From: Bacteroidia bacterium
Lineage (GTDB): Bacteria; Bacteroidota; Bacteroidia; J057
Direction of reading: 5' to 3'
Length of the DNA stretch: 64,000 nucleotides
Assembly: GCA_033391075.1 (NCBI GenBank)
Contig: JAWPMV010000001.1
Span: forward strand, 4,464,001-4,528,000
Both the position numbers and the translations under genes were made by a program. The notes below the pieces were generated by a model. The model was not told the origin of the DNA. It was given only the letters and a program-made list of their open reading frames with translations, and searched no databases. The first letter of the stretch is position 1, and every line of letters starts with the position of its first letter. This document shows positions 25,737-34,785 of this stretch, piece after piece.

Positions 25737-27467
25737 ATGACTACTACCCTCATCAAAAATGGCACTTTCTTCGACGGCAGTGGAGCCAAAGGGAAAAAAG
25801 CGGATGTCCTGCTTAAAGACGGAAAAGTGGAAGCGGTTTTTGATACAGCTCCTGAAATAGAAGCTGCTCAAGAAATTGATGCCCACGGTAAATGGGTAAC
25901 TCCCGGTTTCATCGACATCCATACCCATTATGATGCTGAGATCGAAGTCATGCCGGGTTTGGAAGAATCTCTGAGACATGGAACCACTACCGTAGTTATG
26001 GGAAATTGTTCCATTTCGGCAGCTTTGGGGAAAGATGAGGACATCGTGGACCTCTTTTGCCGGGTGGAAAATATGCCCGCCCAGGTCCTGACTGAATGGA
26101 TCAAGGACCGCATCAGCTGGAAAAATCTGGGCGAATACTATGAGCATTTGGAAACCCTGCCCATGGGACCCAATGTCGCCAGCTTTGTAGGCCATTCAAA
26201 TATCCGTATTGCAGCCATGGGAGTAGAAAGGAGTTTCAAACAAGCCCATGCTAAGGAAGCCGAAAAAGTGAAGATGGATAATTACCTGCAGGAAGCTATG
26301 GAAGCAGGTTATCTGGGTATGTCCATTGACATGCTACCTTTCCATCGTTGGGGAGGCGTATTCACTAAGGAATACAAAGGCACTTCCGTTCCCTCTCAAC
26401 AGGCCTCGGTCAAAGAATACCGTAGACTCGCCAATATCCTGCGCAGATATAATCGGGTCTTACAGGCAACTCCCAATGCCCTGGATAAAATGTCAGGGGT
26501 ACACCTATTGGGCATGAGTTCCGGTTTATTCCGAAAACCCCTGAAAACAACCATCGTAGCTGCTATGGATCTAAAGTCCAATGAAAGCATCCATAAACTG
26601 GTAACCACCCTTGCCATGATGGGGAAAAGATTCTTTAATGCCGACATGAAATTCCAGGCATTGGCCATGCCTTTCCTCAACTATGGTGAAGGGCCCATCA
26701 CCCCGCTTTTCGAAGAATTCCCTTCTATGGTAGAAGTCATAGGAGCAACACCCGAAGAAAGAAAAGCAGCCTTCGAAGATCCTGCTTTCAGAAAATGGTT
26801 TCGAAAAGACTGGAACCATAAAGCTACTTCCGTTTTTCCCCGCTTATTGAAAGAAATGACCGTAGTCAAAGCTCCGGATAGCAGCCTGATTGGCAAAAGC
26901 TTTCAAGAGCTGGCAGATAAACAAGGAGGTGATGCTTTGGATTACTTCATGGACCTCATCATCCAATTCGATACCGATCTAATCTGGAAATGTACGGCTG
27001 CCAATCACAGAGATGATGTCCGTGTCAAACTTCTGGCTCACGAAGCCACCATTCCCGGCTTCAATGATTCCGGTGCTCATAATGTCAATATGGCATTCCA
27101 TGATGGTTCATTACAGGCCTTGCGCCAATCTTTAGAATACCCTGAGATATTCCCGATTGAAAAAGCCATCCATCGACTCACCCAAATGCCCGCAGAATGG
27201 CTGGGACTGGATGCCGGTTCATTAGAGATTGGAAAGAGAGCAGATGTATGTGTAATCGACCCTTCAAAACTGAGTAGCGGTCTTACAGAGGAACCCATCG
27301 AAGACTATCACTCCAGCCTCAAGGGTTCTTTCCGTTATGTCAAGCGATCAGACGGAGTAGTAAATCATGTATTCGTCAATGGAGAAGAAGTATTCAATGA
27401 CCAAAACGGCTTTTCTGCAGGAGTAGGAAAACAGAAGTACGGACAATTGCTTAGGAGTATCAATTAA
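25737..27467 (+). CDS. N-acyl-D-amino-acid deacylase-like amidohydrolase
   Basis: 576 residues from the ATG at 25737; an ATG at 25644 gives an extra basic 31-residue tail that does not look coding. The start TTTLIKNGTFFDGSGAKGKKADVLLKDGK and the metal motif GFIDIHTHYDAE are typical of the D-aminoacylase/N-acyl-D-amino-acid deacylase group. Later motifs are GHSNIRI, EAGYLGMSIDM, a histidine in AANHRDDVRV and NDSGAHNVNMAFHDGS. No signal peptide is seen, so it acts in the cytosol, probably on D-amino-acid derivatives. Confidence 0.82.
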   Translation: MTTTLIKNGTFFDGSGAKGKKADVLLKDGKVEAVFDTAPEIEAAQEIDAHGKWVTPGFIDIHTHYDAEIEVMPGLEESLRHGTTTVVMGNCSISAALGKDEDIVDLFCRVENMPAQVLTEWIKDRISWKNLGEYYEHLETLPMGPNVASFVGHSNIRIAAMGVERSFKQAHAKEAEKVKMDNYLQEAMEAGYLGMSIDMLPFHRWGGVFTKEYKGTSVPSQQASVKEYRRLANILRRYNRVLQATPNALDKMSGVHLLGMSSGLFRKPLKTTIVAAMDLKSNESIHKLVTTLAMMGKRFFNADMKFQALAMPFLNYGEGPITPLFEEFPSMVEVIGATPEERKAAFEDPAFRKWFRKDWNHKATSVFPRLLKEMTVVKAPDSSLIGKSFQELADKQGGDALDYFMDLIIQFDTDLIWKCTAANHRDDVRVKLLAHEATIPGFNDSGAHNVNMAFHDGSLQALRQSLEYPEIFPIEKAIHRLTQMPAEWLGLDAGSLEIGKRADVCVIDPSKLSSGLTEEPIEDYHSSLKGSFRYVKRSDGVVNHVFVNGEEVFNDQNGFSAGVGKQKYGQLLRSIN

Positions 27468-27524
27468 GCCCTCCCCTTGCTCTTTAAGCTAAAGAAGGTG
27501 CGTAAGTCCAGAGGCTCGGTCTGC

Positions 27525-27565
27525 GCGCACTCCTTTGTTTTTCAAAACAAGGGATTTGCCTGAGG
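27525..27565. repeat. Dispersed palindromic repeat, copy B
   Basis: GCGCACTCCTTTGTTT, a short loop, AAAACAAGGGA and GCCTGAGG reproduce copy A (3788-3830) in opposite orientation. It lies 58 bp after the D-aminoacylase-like gene's stop and 103 bp before the quinoprotein. Palindrome arms are CTCCTTTGTTTT and AAAACAAGGGA with one mismatch. Confidence 0.5.
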
Positions 27566-27667
27566 GCAAGCTTTATTTCTCTCCTACTGGAATCTCCAAG
27601 ATATTCTGACTAATATGAGTGTAGGAATATGCTTCTGCTCTTAGCAAGCATCCACTAACGGAGATCC

Positions 27668-29533
27668 ATGCTGAAAAAACTACTACTATTGACCGCTGTC
27701 GTCATTCTAATCCTCGTTTTGAGTTTGAATTGGCGAACGGAAAACGTTTCGGGCGAAAGGATAACCGAAGAATTGGAAATCCAGGAACTCTTCGAAACTC
27801 GTTGCGGCATTTGCCACAATGGAGCTAGTCCCGAAGCTCCCAGAGTCAGTTCCCTAAAACTCCTCCCGGAAGCCCAAATCCTGGCCGCTCTGAAAACAGG
27901 GGTTATGAAGAATCAGGCGGCTATGCTCTCTGATAAGCAACATAAAGAGCTTGCAGCTTATATTTCAGAGGTAGATGCTCATTCAGAATCAAATACAATT
28001 GTAAAGGGATTATGCAGCGAGGAAATGGATCTTACTGCCTCTTCTTCCTCTGCTCAAATCAATAATTGGGGGATGGGCCTGGAAAGTCATCGTTATCAGG
28101 ATGCAGAAAACTTGGCGATCAAGGCATCCAATGTCGCTAAGCTGGAACTGGACTGGGCCTTTGCCTTTCCCAATGCTTCCAGGGCCAGAGTCCAACCAAC
28201 TATTTCAGGCAATACCCTTTTCACAGCAAGTCAACAAGGAACGATCTATGCACTCAATCGAAAAACGGGATGCATCCAGTGGACTTTTCAGGCGGATGCT
28301 GAAGTCCGGAGTGCACTCGTCATTGGCCGAGATTCAATAGGTCAGGCCAATCGTCTGTATTTCGGTGATTTCAATGCCCAGCTATATGCCCTTGATCTCC
28401 AAAAGCGAAAACTCCTTTGGAAGAAAAAGGCCGATGATCATCCGGTAGCAACCATCACAGGAAGTTTAAACCTGTATAATGACAAACTTTATGTACCCAT
28501 TAGTTCAACAGAAGTAGTCAGTGCAGCAATTGAATCCTATGTCTGCTGTAGCTTTAGAGGAGCAGTAGCCTCCTTTGACACTAAAGATGGAAGCCTGCTT
28601 TGGAAAACCCAAACCATAGCAGAAAGTCCAAAGGAAGTAGGAAAAACAGCCAAGGGGATAGCCATCATGGCCCCTTCAGGTGCACCGGTTTGGACCAGTG
28701 TAACTATAGATACTCAAAGAAACTGTCTCTATGTTGGGACAGGAGAAAATTATACCCGGCCAGCCAGCCAGACAAGTGATGCTATCCTGGCCTTTTCTCT
28801 GACAGATGGGGAACTTCTTTGGAGTCAGCAAACCATTTCCAAAGATGCCTGGAATGGAGCCTGTGTTACCCTCGATCGCCGAGCCAATTGTCCGGAAGAC
28901 AATGGCCCGGATGCTGACTTTGGAGCAACACCTATACTTGTGAAGAGAGAAGCTGGAGATTTGATTTTGGCAGGACAAAAATCCGGATGGGTCTATGCCC
29001 TTGATCCCGATAATAAAGGAGCCATTGTTTGGAAACAATTGGTAGGAAGAGGTGGCATGATGGGCGGGATACATTGGGGAATGGCAACGAATGGGGAAGA
29101 ACTCTATGTACCTATCAATGATGGAGGGGTTTATGGCTTAAACACGGATAAAGAAAAATCTCCCGGTATGCATGCCCTCAATATTGCTGATGGAAAAATC
29201 CTTTGGTCTACCCTGGAAGAAGATCGATGTAAAACGACATTGAGAGGATGTGGTCCGGGTATCTCTGCTGCGATTACTCTTACACCCGAAGTCGTATTTG
29301 GAGGGGCATTGGATGGAGTATTAAAAGCTTATGCAACTGATAACGGACGAGAACTTTGGAGCTTTGATACGAAGCAGGATTATGAAGCTGTAAATGGAGT
29401 AAAAGCCTTTGGAGGAGCCATAGATTCTGATGGACCTGTAATTGTAGAGGACCAGGTATTCATTACTTCCGGCTATGCAAAATTCAGCGAAATAGAAGGC
29501 AATGTCTTGCTTTGTTTCTCTCTCAAAGAATAG
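27668..29533 (+). CDS. Exported PQQ-type quinoprotein with cytochrome c domain
   Basis: 621 residues. After a signal or anchor segment (LLLLTAVVILILVLSL) comes a c-type cytochrome domain with haem motif CGICH at about residues 46-50 and downstream MLSDKQHKELAAYI. An eight-blade PQQ propeller then runs from about residue 130 with W-motif repeats (GTIYALNRKTGCIQWTF, LYALDLQKRKLLWKKK, GAVASFDTKDGSLLWKT and others). This layout resembles polyvinyl-alcohol dehydrogenases. It would oxidise an alcohol in the periplasm and pass electrons to cytochrome; the substrate is unknown. Confidence 0.85.
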   Translation: MLKKLLLLTAVVILILVLSLNWRTENVSGERITEELEIQELFETRCGICHNGASPEAPRVSSLKLLPEAQILAALKTGVMKNQAAMLSDKQHKELAAYISEVDAHSESNTIVKGLCSEEMDLTASSSSAQINNWGMGLESHRYQDAENLAIKASNVAKLELDWAFAFPNASRARVQPTISGNTLFTASQQGTIYALNRKTGCIQWTFQADAEVRSALVIGRDSIGQANRLYFGDFNAQLYALDLQKRKLLWKKKADDHPVATITGSLNLYNDKLYVPISSTEVVSAAIESYVCCSFRGAVASFDTKDGSLLWKTQTIAESPKEVGKTAKGIAIMAPSGAPVWTSVTIDTQRNCLYVGTGENYTRPASQTSDAILAFSLTDGELLWSQQTISKDAWNGACVTLDRRANCPEDNGPDADFGATPILVKREAGDLILAGQKSGWVYALDPDNKGAIVWKQLVGRGGMMGGIHWGMATNGEELYVPINDGGVYGLNTDKEKSPGMHALNIADGKILWSTLEEDRCKTTLRGCGPGISAAITLTPEVVFGGALDGVLKAYATDNGRELWSFDTKQDYEAVNGVKAFGGAIDSDGPVIVEDQVFITSGYAKFSEIEGNVLLCFSLKE

Positions 29534-29567
29534 CTTTCCTTTTAGGCCGAAAAAAACCACATAAAAA

Positions 29568-30674
29568 ATGCCTATTCCTTCTCAACATACGCCCATCAAA
29601 TGGTACCAGAGGAAAGCCACAAAATGGGGCCTCGGAACGCTGACTCTCATTGCGATCGCTTTCTTTGGGCTGAAGTCTTACCTGAGTTCCCCAACTCAGG
29701 CACAAGCGAATATCACAGACTCTCCTAGCAGCATCATCGGCTTCAACCATGTCGGGATTTCGGTCCTTGATCTGGATAAAATGCTCGACTTTTACCAAAG
29801 GACCACTTCTTTTGAATTGATAATAAGAGAAACAGTCAAAGAGAATCCAGCGGCTGATAAATTGTTTGGCCAGGAAGGAATAAGCTTTGAACGAGCGGTT
29901 CTAAAAGCCCCCAATATGCTACTGGAACTAACTGAATTTGAAAATCAGAGCGATAGCATCATAGAAAATATGCCCCCACAGGGACCGGGCATGACACATA
30001 CCTGCTATCAATCAGCTATGGCCAGATCGGGTTATGCTCAATTCAAAAAAGGAGGAATAGACATGCTGACAAGAGGAGAAAAAGCTGTCAAACTGGGAAA
30101 TTATGGCGTAAGTTATGCCTATGGCTATGATCCTGAAGGCAATATGTTGGAGATGGAACAAATGTCAGAAGATATCATTTCGCTCAACATAGACAGTGAT
30201 TGGGCAGAGGCAAATCCGATCTGGATGACACAGGTGGCTATTCTAAGTCCGGATATCGAAGCTCTCAAAGCTTTTTATCAAACTGTCCTCGAAATCGAAC
30301 CTGCCAGGGAAGGACTTTTCAAGGATAATCCTGCTTTTGATGAAGTCGCAAACCTCAATGATCTCTCCTTCAAAGCTGCCTGGTTTATGTTGGATGGCAG
30401 AGGAAAGAAACTGGAACTGATGGAATATCAGCCTCCAAATGCAACTCCCAAACCTACAGGAAAACGGAGAATTACAGATCTGGGATATAGCTATTCCTAT
30501 GAGGTATTGGATATAGATAAGGAATACCAGAGATTGCAAGCTGCTGATGTTGAGTTTGTCAGTGAACCGCAGAAATTAGGAAACTTTGTGATGGTCTATG
30601 CACATGATTTGGATGGAAATGTCTTTTCGCTCAGGCAAGCCCTGGAAGAAGAGTTTTCCTTGAAAAACTTTTAA
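29568..30674 (+). CDS. Membrane-anchored double VOC-domain protein
   Basis: 368 residues, starting 34 bp after the quinoprotein. The N-terminus has a membrane anchor (LGTLTLIAIAFFGLKSYL). Two vicinal-oxygen-chelate halves follow: FNHVGISVLDLDKMLDFYQRT (about 62-82) and VAILSPDIEALKAFYQTVLEI (about 222-242), the second ending in MVYAHDLDGNVFSLRQ. Metal-binding His/Glu pairs are plausible. VOC enzymes are usually cytosolic; a periplasmic location fits the secreted quinoprotein and suggests that both act on the same extracellular substrate class. Confidence 0.8.
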   Translation: MPIPSQHTPIKWYQRKATKWGLGTLTLIAIAFFGLKSYLSSPTQAQANITDSPSSIIGFNHVGISVLDLDKMLDFYQRTTSFELIIRETVKENPAADKLFGQEGISFERAVLKAPNMLLELTEFENQSDSIIENMPPQGPGMTHTCYQSAMARSGYAQFKKGGIDMLTRGEKAVKLGNYGVSYAYGYDPEGNMLEMEQMSEDIISLNIDSDWAEANPIWMTQVAILSPDIEALKAFYQTVLEIEPAREGLFKDNPAFDEVANLNDLSFKAAWFMLDGRGKKLELMEYQPPNATPKPTGKRRITDLGYSYSYEVLDIDKEYQRLQAADVEFVSEPQKLGNFVMVYAHDLDGNVFSLRQALEEEFSLKNF

Positions 30675-30694
30675 TCAAACATCTGGCAGTAGAA

Positions 30695-30976
30695 ATGAAA
30701 AGTCAAACAAAAACAGCCATTCTTTTGGGCTGGGCCTTTGGAGGCCTGCTTGTGATCATCGGAATTCTGAACATATTTCTCGTTCATCCCGTACCCGGAC
30801 TCATTTATCTTCTATTATCTATCCTCTTTCTTCCTTCTGCAACTGCCTATCTACAAGACAAATTTTCCTTTACCATGCCTTCGGCGGCTAAAATCATATT
30901 GGGCATCCTTATCATGTGGTTTACCCTGGGGGTAAGTGATCTCTTCGAGCTACTTGAAGCAGCTACGCTTAGATAG
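30695..30976 (+). CDS. Small membrane protein
   Basis: 93 residues with two or three hydrophobic helices (ILLGWAFGGLLVIIGILNIFLV, LIYLLLSILFLPSATAYL, AKIILGILIMWFTLGVSDLF). Starts 20 bp after the VOC gene and is likely part of the same transcript. No family recognised; it could help anchor or assemble the quinoprotein/VOC pair, but that is speculation. Confidence 0.6.
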   Translation: MKSQTKTAILLGWAFGGLLVIIGILNIFLVHPVPGLIYLLLSILFLPSATAYLQDKFSFTMPSAAKIILGILIMWFTLGVSDLFELLEAATLR

Positions 30977-31041
30977 CTATATCACAACTTTTCAAGGGAA
31001 GAATAGTATGATAAATGAACATAACTATATCCACTACTTTT

Positions 31042-31950
31042 ATGAAACCTGCTATTCTTTTTCCTATCCTGATTTCCTTTCTATTGCTCACTTCTTGTGG
31101 GAATCAAAAAACCCAGGAAGTAGCTTCAACACCAGACATCCCAGAAAAAGTAGAACTTAGGAATGAAGGGGTATTTATCCATCATCAAATGTTTGGGAAA
31201 GGAGATACGACCCTCCTCTTTGTACATGGATGGTGCATAGATCAAACTTATTGGAATCAACAGATCGAGGCCCTAAAAGATCAATATCAAATTCTTGCCA
31301 TAGATTTAGTTGGATTTGGAAAATCTGGAAAGAATAGAGAAAAATGGTCCATGGAAGCTTATGGAAGAGATATTCGAGCTGCCATAGATCAATTGAAACT
31401 AGAAAATGTCATCCTTATCGGGCATTCTATGGGTGGGGACGTTATACTCGAAGCGGCCATAGAGAATGATAAGGTAATAGCCTTAATCGGTATTGATAAT
31501 TTTAAAGATGTAGGACAGGGATTGGATGAAAAAGCACAGGAAGAGATCGGCAATTTCATGACAATGCTTAAGGGCAATTTCTCTGTTGTTGCTCCTGCCT
31601 ATGCCGAGCAATTTCTCTTTCACCCAAATATGGATACTACGCTGAGAGAGCAACTGAAATCTGATTTTGCATCCAGTGATTCTGTGAGTGCAATTGGAAG
31701 TTTGGAAGCTTTATTTTCCTATGCAGAAAAAGAAGCGAAACAACTGACCCGCCTAAAACAAAAACTTTACCTCATCAATAGCACGGCCATTCCAGCAAAT
31801 TGGGAAGGCTTGATTAAGAGTGGAGCATCCTATGAGGTTTTTGATATTGATGGGACAGGGCATTATCCCATGCTTGAAAAACCCCAGGTATTCAATAAAC
31901 TCTTGGAACAAGCCCTGCAGAAAATCTCCACACAGCATTCAGAGGAATAA
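31042..31950 (+). CDS. Alpha/beta hydrolase lipoprotein
   Basis: 302 residues from the ATG at 31042; an in-frame ATG 27 bp upstream would break the signal peptide. The lipobox is FLLLTSC. The motifs are LLFVHGWCIDQTYW (oxyanion hole), VILIGHSMGGDVIL (nucleophile) and the catalytic His in GTGHYPMLEKP. It belongs to the haloperoxidase/epoxide-hydrolase-like branch, is exported, and has no predictable substrate. The GNAT gene begins 3 bp after its stop, so the two form an operon. Confidence 0.85.
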   Translation: MKPAILFPILISFLLLTSCGNQKTQEVASTPDIPEKVELRNEGVFIHHQMFGKGDTTLLFVHGWCIDQTYWNQQIEALKDQYQILAIDLVGFGKSGKNREKWSMEAYGRDIRAAIDQLKLENVILIGHSMGGDVILEAAIENDKVIALIGIDNFKDVGQGLDEKAQEEIGNFMTMLKGNFSVVAPAYAEQFLFHPNMDTTLREQLKSDFASSDSVSAIGSLEALFSYAEKEAKQLTRLKQKLYLINSTAIPANWEGLIKSGASYEVFDIDGTGHYPMLEKPQVFNKLLEQALQKISTQHSEE

Positions 31951-31953
31951 AAT

Positions 31954-32415
31954 ATGTTGAAGATCAGAAGCGCTACCAAAGAAGATGTATCCATCCTCTA
32001 TGAACTCATCATAGGCATTGCCCGATACCACGATCAGGAATATGCGGTTAAAACCACTGAGGAAGAATTGCGAAAATCCGGCTTTGGCGAATCGCCTCGT
32101 TTTGGCGTCCTTATCGCTGACTATAATGGAAAAGCCGCAGGCTACCTTTCCTATACCTGGAGCTACTCGATTTGGAATGCCGGGACCTATATGAATCTGG
32201 ATGACCTTTTTGTAAAAGCTGAATTCAGAGGAAAAAAAATTGGGGAAGCCTTGATGCAAGAAGCAAAGCTTTTATGCCAAAGCAGAAATACAAAGCTGAT
32301 CCGCTGGGAAGTACAAAAAGACAATCCGGGAGCCATTAAATTTTACGAACGCCTGGGAGCCAAAATGAAGATTAAAGGGATATTTCGCTGGGAGTTGGAA
32401 GAGAAATCCTCATGA
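31954..32415 (+). CDS. GNAT-family N-acetyltransferase
   Basis: 153 residues. The GNAT core includes MLKIRSATKEDVSILYELI, LDDLFVKAEFRGKKIGEALM (the acetyl-CoA-binding R/Q-x-x-G-x-G/A region) and NPGAIKFYERLGAKM near the C-terminus. This is the common diamine/polyamine-acetyltransferase-like layout. It overlaps no gene but follows the lipoprotein hydrolase by 3 bp. The acceptor cannot be named. Confidence 0.88.
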   Translation: MLKIRSATKEDVSILYELIIGIARYHDQEYAVKTTEEELRKSGFGESPRFGVLIADYNGKAAGYLSYTWSYSIWNAGTYMNLDDLFVKAEFRGKKIGEALMQEAKLLCQSRNTKLIRWEVQKDNPGAIKFYERLGAKMKIKGIFRWELEEKSS

Positions 32416-32451
32416 TAAATATCTAGTAGGTAGATATAGCATAAATAAATC

Positions 32452-33087
32452 ATGAAAAACACACTCATTATTGCTAAGACTAGCTCTTCTAATTTTGCCT
32501 GGGGAATCTACGGATTTTGTAAAAAGGTGCTCTGGGAAGACATCAAGTTCTACAATCAAGACGATGTGCATTTGGCCAGTACCTGCCTCAACAGTAAAAC
32601 CTATTTAAGAGAAGCATTGCCAGAATTAAGGGGAAAGCCGGAAGAGCTTTTATTTGCAAAAGCAGTGGAGCAATTTCTGGCAGACGACAGCTGCCATTAT
32701 TGGTATTATTATGATCGAGAGGGAAGAGATGCTGAAGACTTTTACGAAGTCCCCTATTGGGGTCCGAAAAATGAAGATGGGATTAAGCCAAGATCCATCG
32801 AGACCTGGCATCCTGATGAAAGATTGGGGATAGAGAGCCTTCAGTCAGGGGCTAAAGCATTTTTATCCAAGCATTTAGGGATAGAAAATTGCGAAATCAT
32901 CGTAGATTATGAATCTGACGAATCTTTTGAAGAAAGCCTTCAGTCTTTTAAAGAATACGCCGAGGTCTTTTGGGGAGAAAAATCTCCGAAGATTGAGTTT
33001 AGTGATGATTTAGTCCAACAGCTTTCTCATCTATGGCAACGATCAAAAGACGAAGTATTGCAAAGACTAATGAATGCGAGCAAATAA
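32452..33087 (+). CDS. Protein of unknown function
   Basis: 211 residues, cytosolic, no membrane segment. Visible stretches are SSSNFAWGIYGFCKKVLW near the N-terminus, an aromatic run CHYWYYYDREGRDAEDFYEVPYW in the middle, and a helical C-terminus (LVQQLSHLWQRSKDEVLQRLM). The two cysteines are not in a recognisable metal motif. It lies 36 bp after the GNAT gene and 12 bp before a barrel-like protein. No family recognised. Confidence 0.55.
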   Translation: MKNTLIIAKTSSSNFAWGIYGFCKKVLWEDIKFYNQDDVHLASTCLNSKTYLREALPELRGKPEELLFAKAVEQFLADDSCHYWYYYDREGRDAEDFYEVPYWGPKNEDGIKPRSIETWHPDERLGIESLQSGAKAFLSKHLGIENCEIIVDYESDESFEESLQSFKEYAEVFWGEKSPKIEFSDDLVQQLSHLWQRSKDEVLQRLMNASK

Positions 33088-33099
33088 TTTCCCGAAACC

Positions 33100-33774
33100 A
33101 TGAAAAAACTATTCTACCTCCTGACTTTCCTACTCTTCAGCTCCGGTCTATTTAGCCAGAACATAGAAGCCTATTATGGAGCTACCTCTAGCATGCTTAA
33201 CAGTAATATTCGCGAGTCTTCCCATGAATTTGTTGAGTTTAATAGAAGCACAAAGTCCAGCTTTTCTATCGGGATAAGCCAAATAAAAATACCGATAGGG
33301 AAAAAGAAATTCTTGTTGAATGCATTCATAAACTACGACGATTATGAAGGAAAGCTCAGCAGCAGCACAGAGTTACCGGGAGTTATTAATTCTACCCAAA
33401 CCCGGGTCAGGAAACAAAGCCTGAGCCTTGCACTTTACCCCCTAAACCTACATTTTTTTGCAAAAAGGCTATGGATTTCAGTCGGTCCCGAATACGCCAG
33501 GCCCATTCAACAATCCCTCAGTGGCTACCATGCCTATGCCTATATTGATGAAGGTTTGATAAAATCAATCAAGGACAATGATCCCGCATATTTAGTCGAT
33601 GATCGTTTTAGTTTAAACTTCCGAATGGACTTCAAGCTCCTTCAAATGGAAAAGCTTTCCCTCCATTTTATGTCCAATTACAATAAGGGATTAAGCAAAG
33701 AGTTTGCAGGATTTGATCACGATCCTTTTGCTGATTTCCTGAGATTAGGATTCGGTTTTGTGCGGAAGATTTAA
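33100..33774 (+). CDS. Predicted outer-membrane beta-barrel protein
   Basis: 224 residues with a signal peptide (LLTFLLFSSGLFSQ, cleaved near residue 19). Repeated amphipathic strands (SFSIGISQIKIPIGKKKFLLNAFINYD, LSLALYPLNLHFFAKRLWISVGPEYA, LSLHFMSNYNKGL) end in an aromatic strand FLRLGFGFVRKI, as expected of a small barrel. The exact family is not recognised. Confidence 0.55.
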   Translation: MKKLFYLLTFLLFSSGLFSQNIEAYYGATSSMLNSNIRESSHEFVEFNRSTKSSFSIGISQIKIPIGKKKFLLNAFINYDDYEGKLSSSTELPGVINSTQTRVRKQSLSLALYPLNLHFFAKRLWISVGPEYARPIQQSLSGYHAYAYIDEGLIKSIKDNDPAYLVDDRFSLNFRMDFKLLQMEKLSLHFMSNYNKGLSKEFAGFDHDPFADFLRLGFGFVRKI

Positions 33775-33810
33775 CGGCTAAGCAAACAAAACTGTATCTT
33801 GAAATCCTAC

Positions 33811-34689
33811 ATGAAGCAGGATCCCATACAAATCAAATTCAAAAACCGTCAAAATCCTCAGGCGGAATTTGACATGATTGATTTAGGGGAAATTTTCTAC
33901 CGCAAAGACCTGAATCATTCTCCCTTTGATCTTCATCTCGTAAATTTCTACCTGATTGTACTTTTTGAAGAAGGAGAAAGTGGGCACACCATTGACTTTA
34001 GCAATTATAATTGTGAAAGGGGAAGCCTTATCACCATTCGAAAAGACCAGATTCACAGGTTCCATAATCATCCCGCAGCCAAAGGAAAATTACTCCTTTT
34101 CACCGATGACTTTCTCCTCAGTTATCTGGAGAAACTGGAAGCGCTGAAATCTTTGCAATTATTCAATGAACTCCTGGGGGAACCCAAAATTCAGTTGAAT
34201 GAGAGTGAATTAAATGAAGTCCAGAACCTCATTCAACGAATAAGTCAGGAGTATTTCAAAACCAATGATGAGTACTCACTCGGAATCATCCGCAGTGAAT
34301 TACACATCCTCCTGGCCAAACTCTACCGTATCAAATCCCAAAGAAACCAGATCATAGAGAACCGCAAATACCTCGAAGAATTCATCAAATTTCAAAACCT
34401 GGTCGAAAAGTACGCAAATCAGCATAGCAAGGTAAAAACCTATGCAGACATGATGAGCGTAAGTTCCAAAACCCTCAATGCATATACCCAGGCGATTGTC
34501 CATAAATCAGCCAAGGAATTTATCGATGAGATCTGCACCAAACAGATCAAACGCCTCCTCATCAATACCGAACTTTCCGTAAAGGAAATTGCCTATGCTT
34601 CGGGTTTTGAGGAAACCACCAATTTCTATAAATACTTCAAACGCCAGACAAGTTTCACCCCAGAAGGTTTTCGGGAAAGCGCCCGCTAG
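33811..34689 (+). CDS. AraC-family transcriptional regulator
   Basis: 292 residues from the ATG at 33811; an upstream TTG at 33799 adds only four residues. The N-terminal cupin-like region (YLIVLFEEGESGHTIDFSNYNCERGSLITIRKDQIHRF) is the sensor. A central helical linker leads to the C-terminal HTH_18 domain with YADMMSVSSKTLNAYTQAIV and VKEIAYASGFEETTNFYKYFKRQTSFTPEGFRE. Only 36 bp separate it from the barrel gene, so it has little room for its own promoter. Confidence 0.88.
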   Translation: MKQDPIQIKFKNRQNPQAEFDMIDLGEIFYRKDLNHSPFDLHLVNFYLIVLFEEGESGHTIDFSNYNCERGSLITIRKDQIHRFHNHPAAKGKLLLFTDDFLLSYLEKLEALKSLQLFNELLGEPKIQLNESELNEVQNLIQRISQEYFKTNDEYSLGIIRSELHILLAKLYRIKSQRNQIIENRKYLEEFIKFQNLVEKYANQHSKVKTYADMMSVSSKTLNAYTQAIVHKSAKEFIDEICTKQIKRLLINTELSVKEIAYASGFEETTNFYKYFKRQTSFTPEGFRESAR

Positions 34690-34785
34690 TTTCCCATTTT
34701 TACAGTCATTAGGCTTTTTCTTATATCCATTTACGGGAGAATCATTCCCAGCTTTGCTTCATCATCACAAAGCAAATAAATCAAG

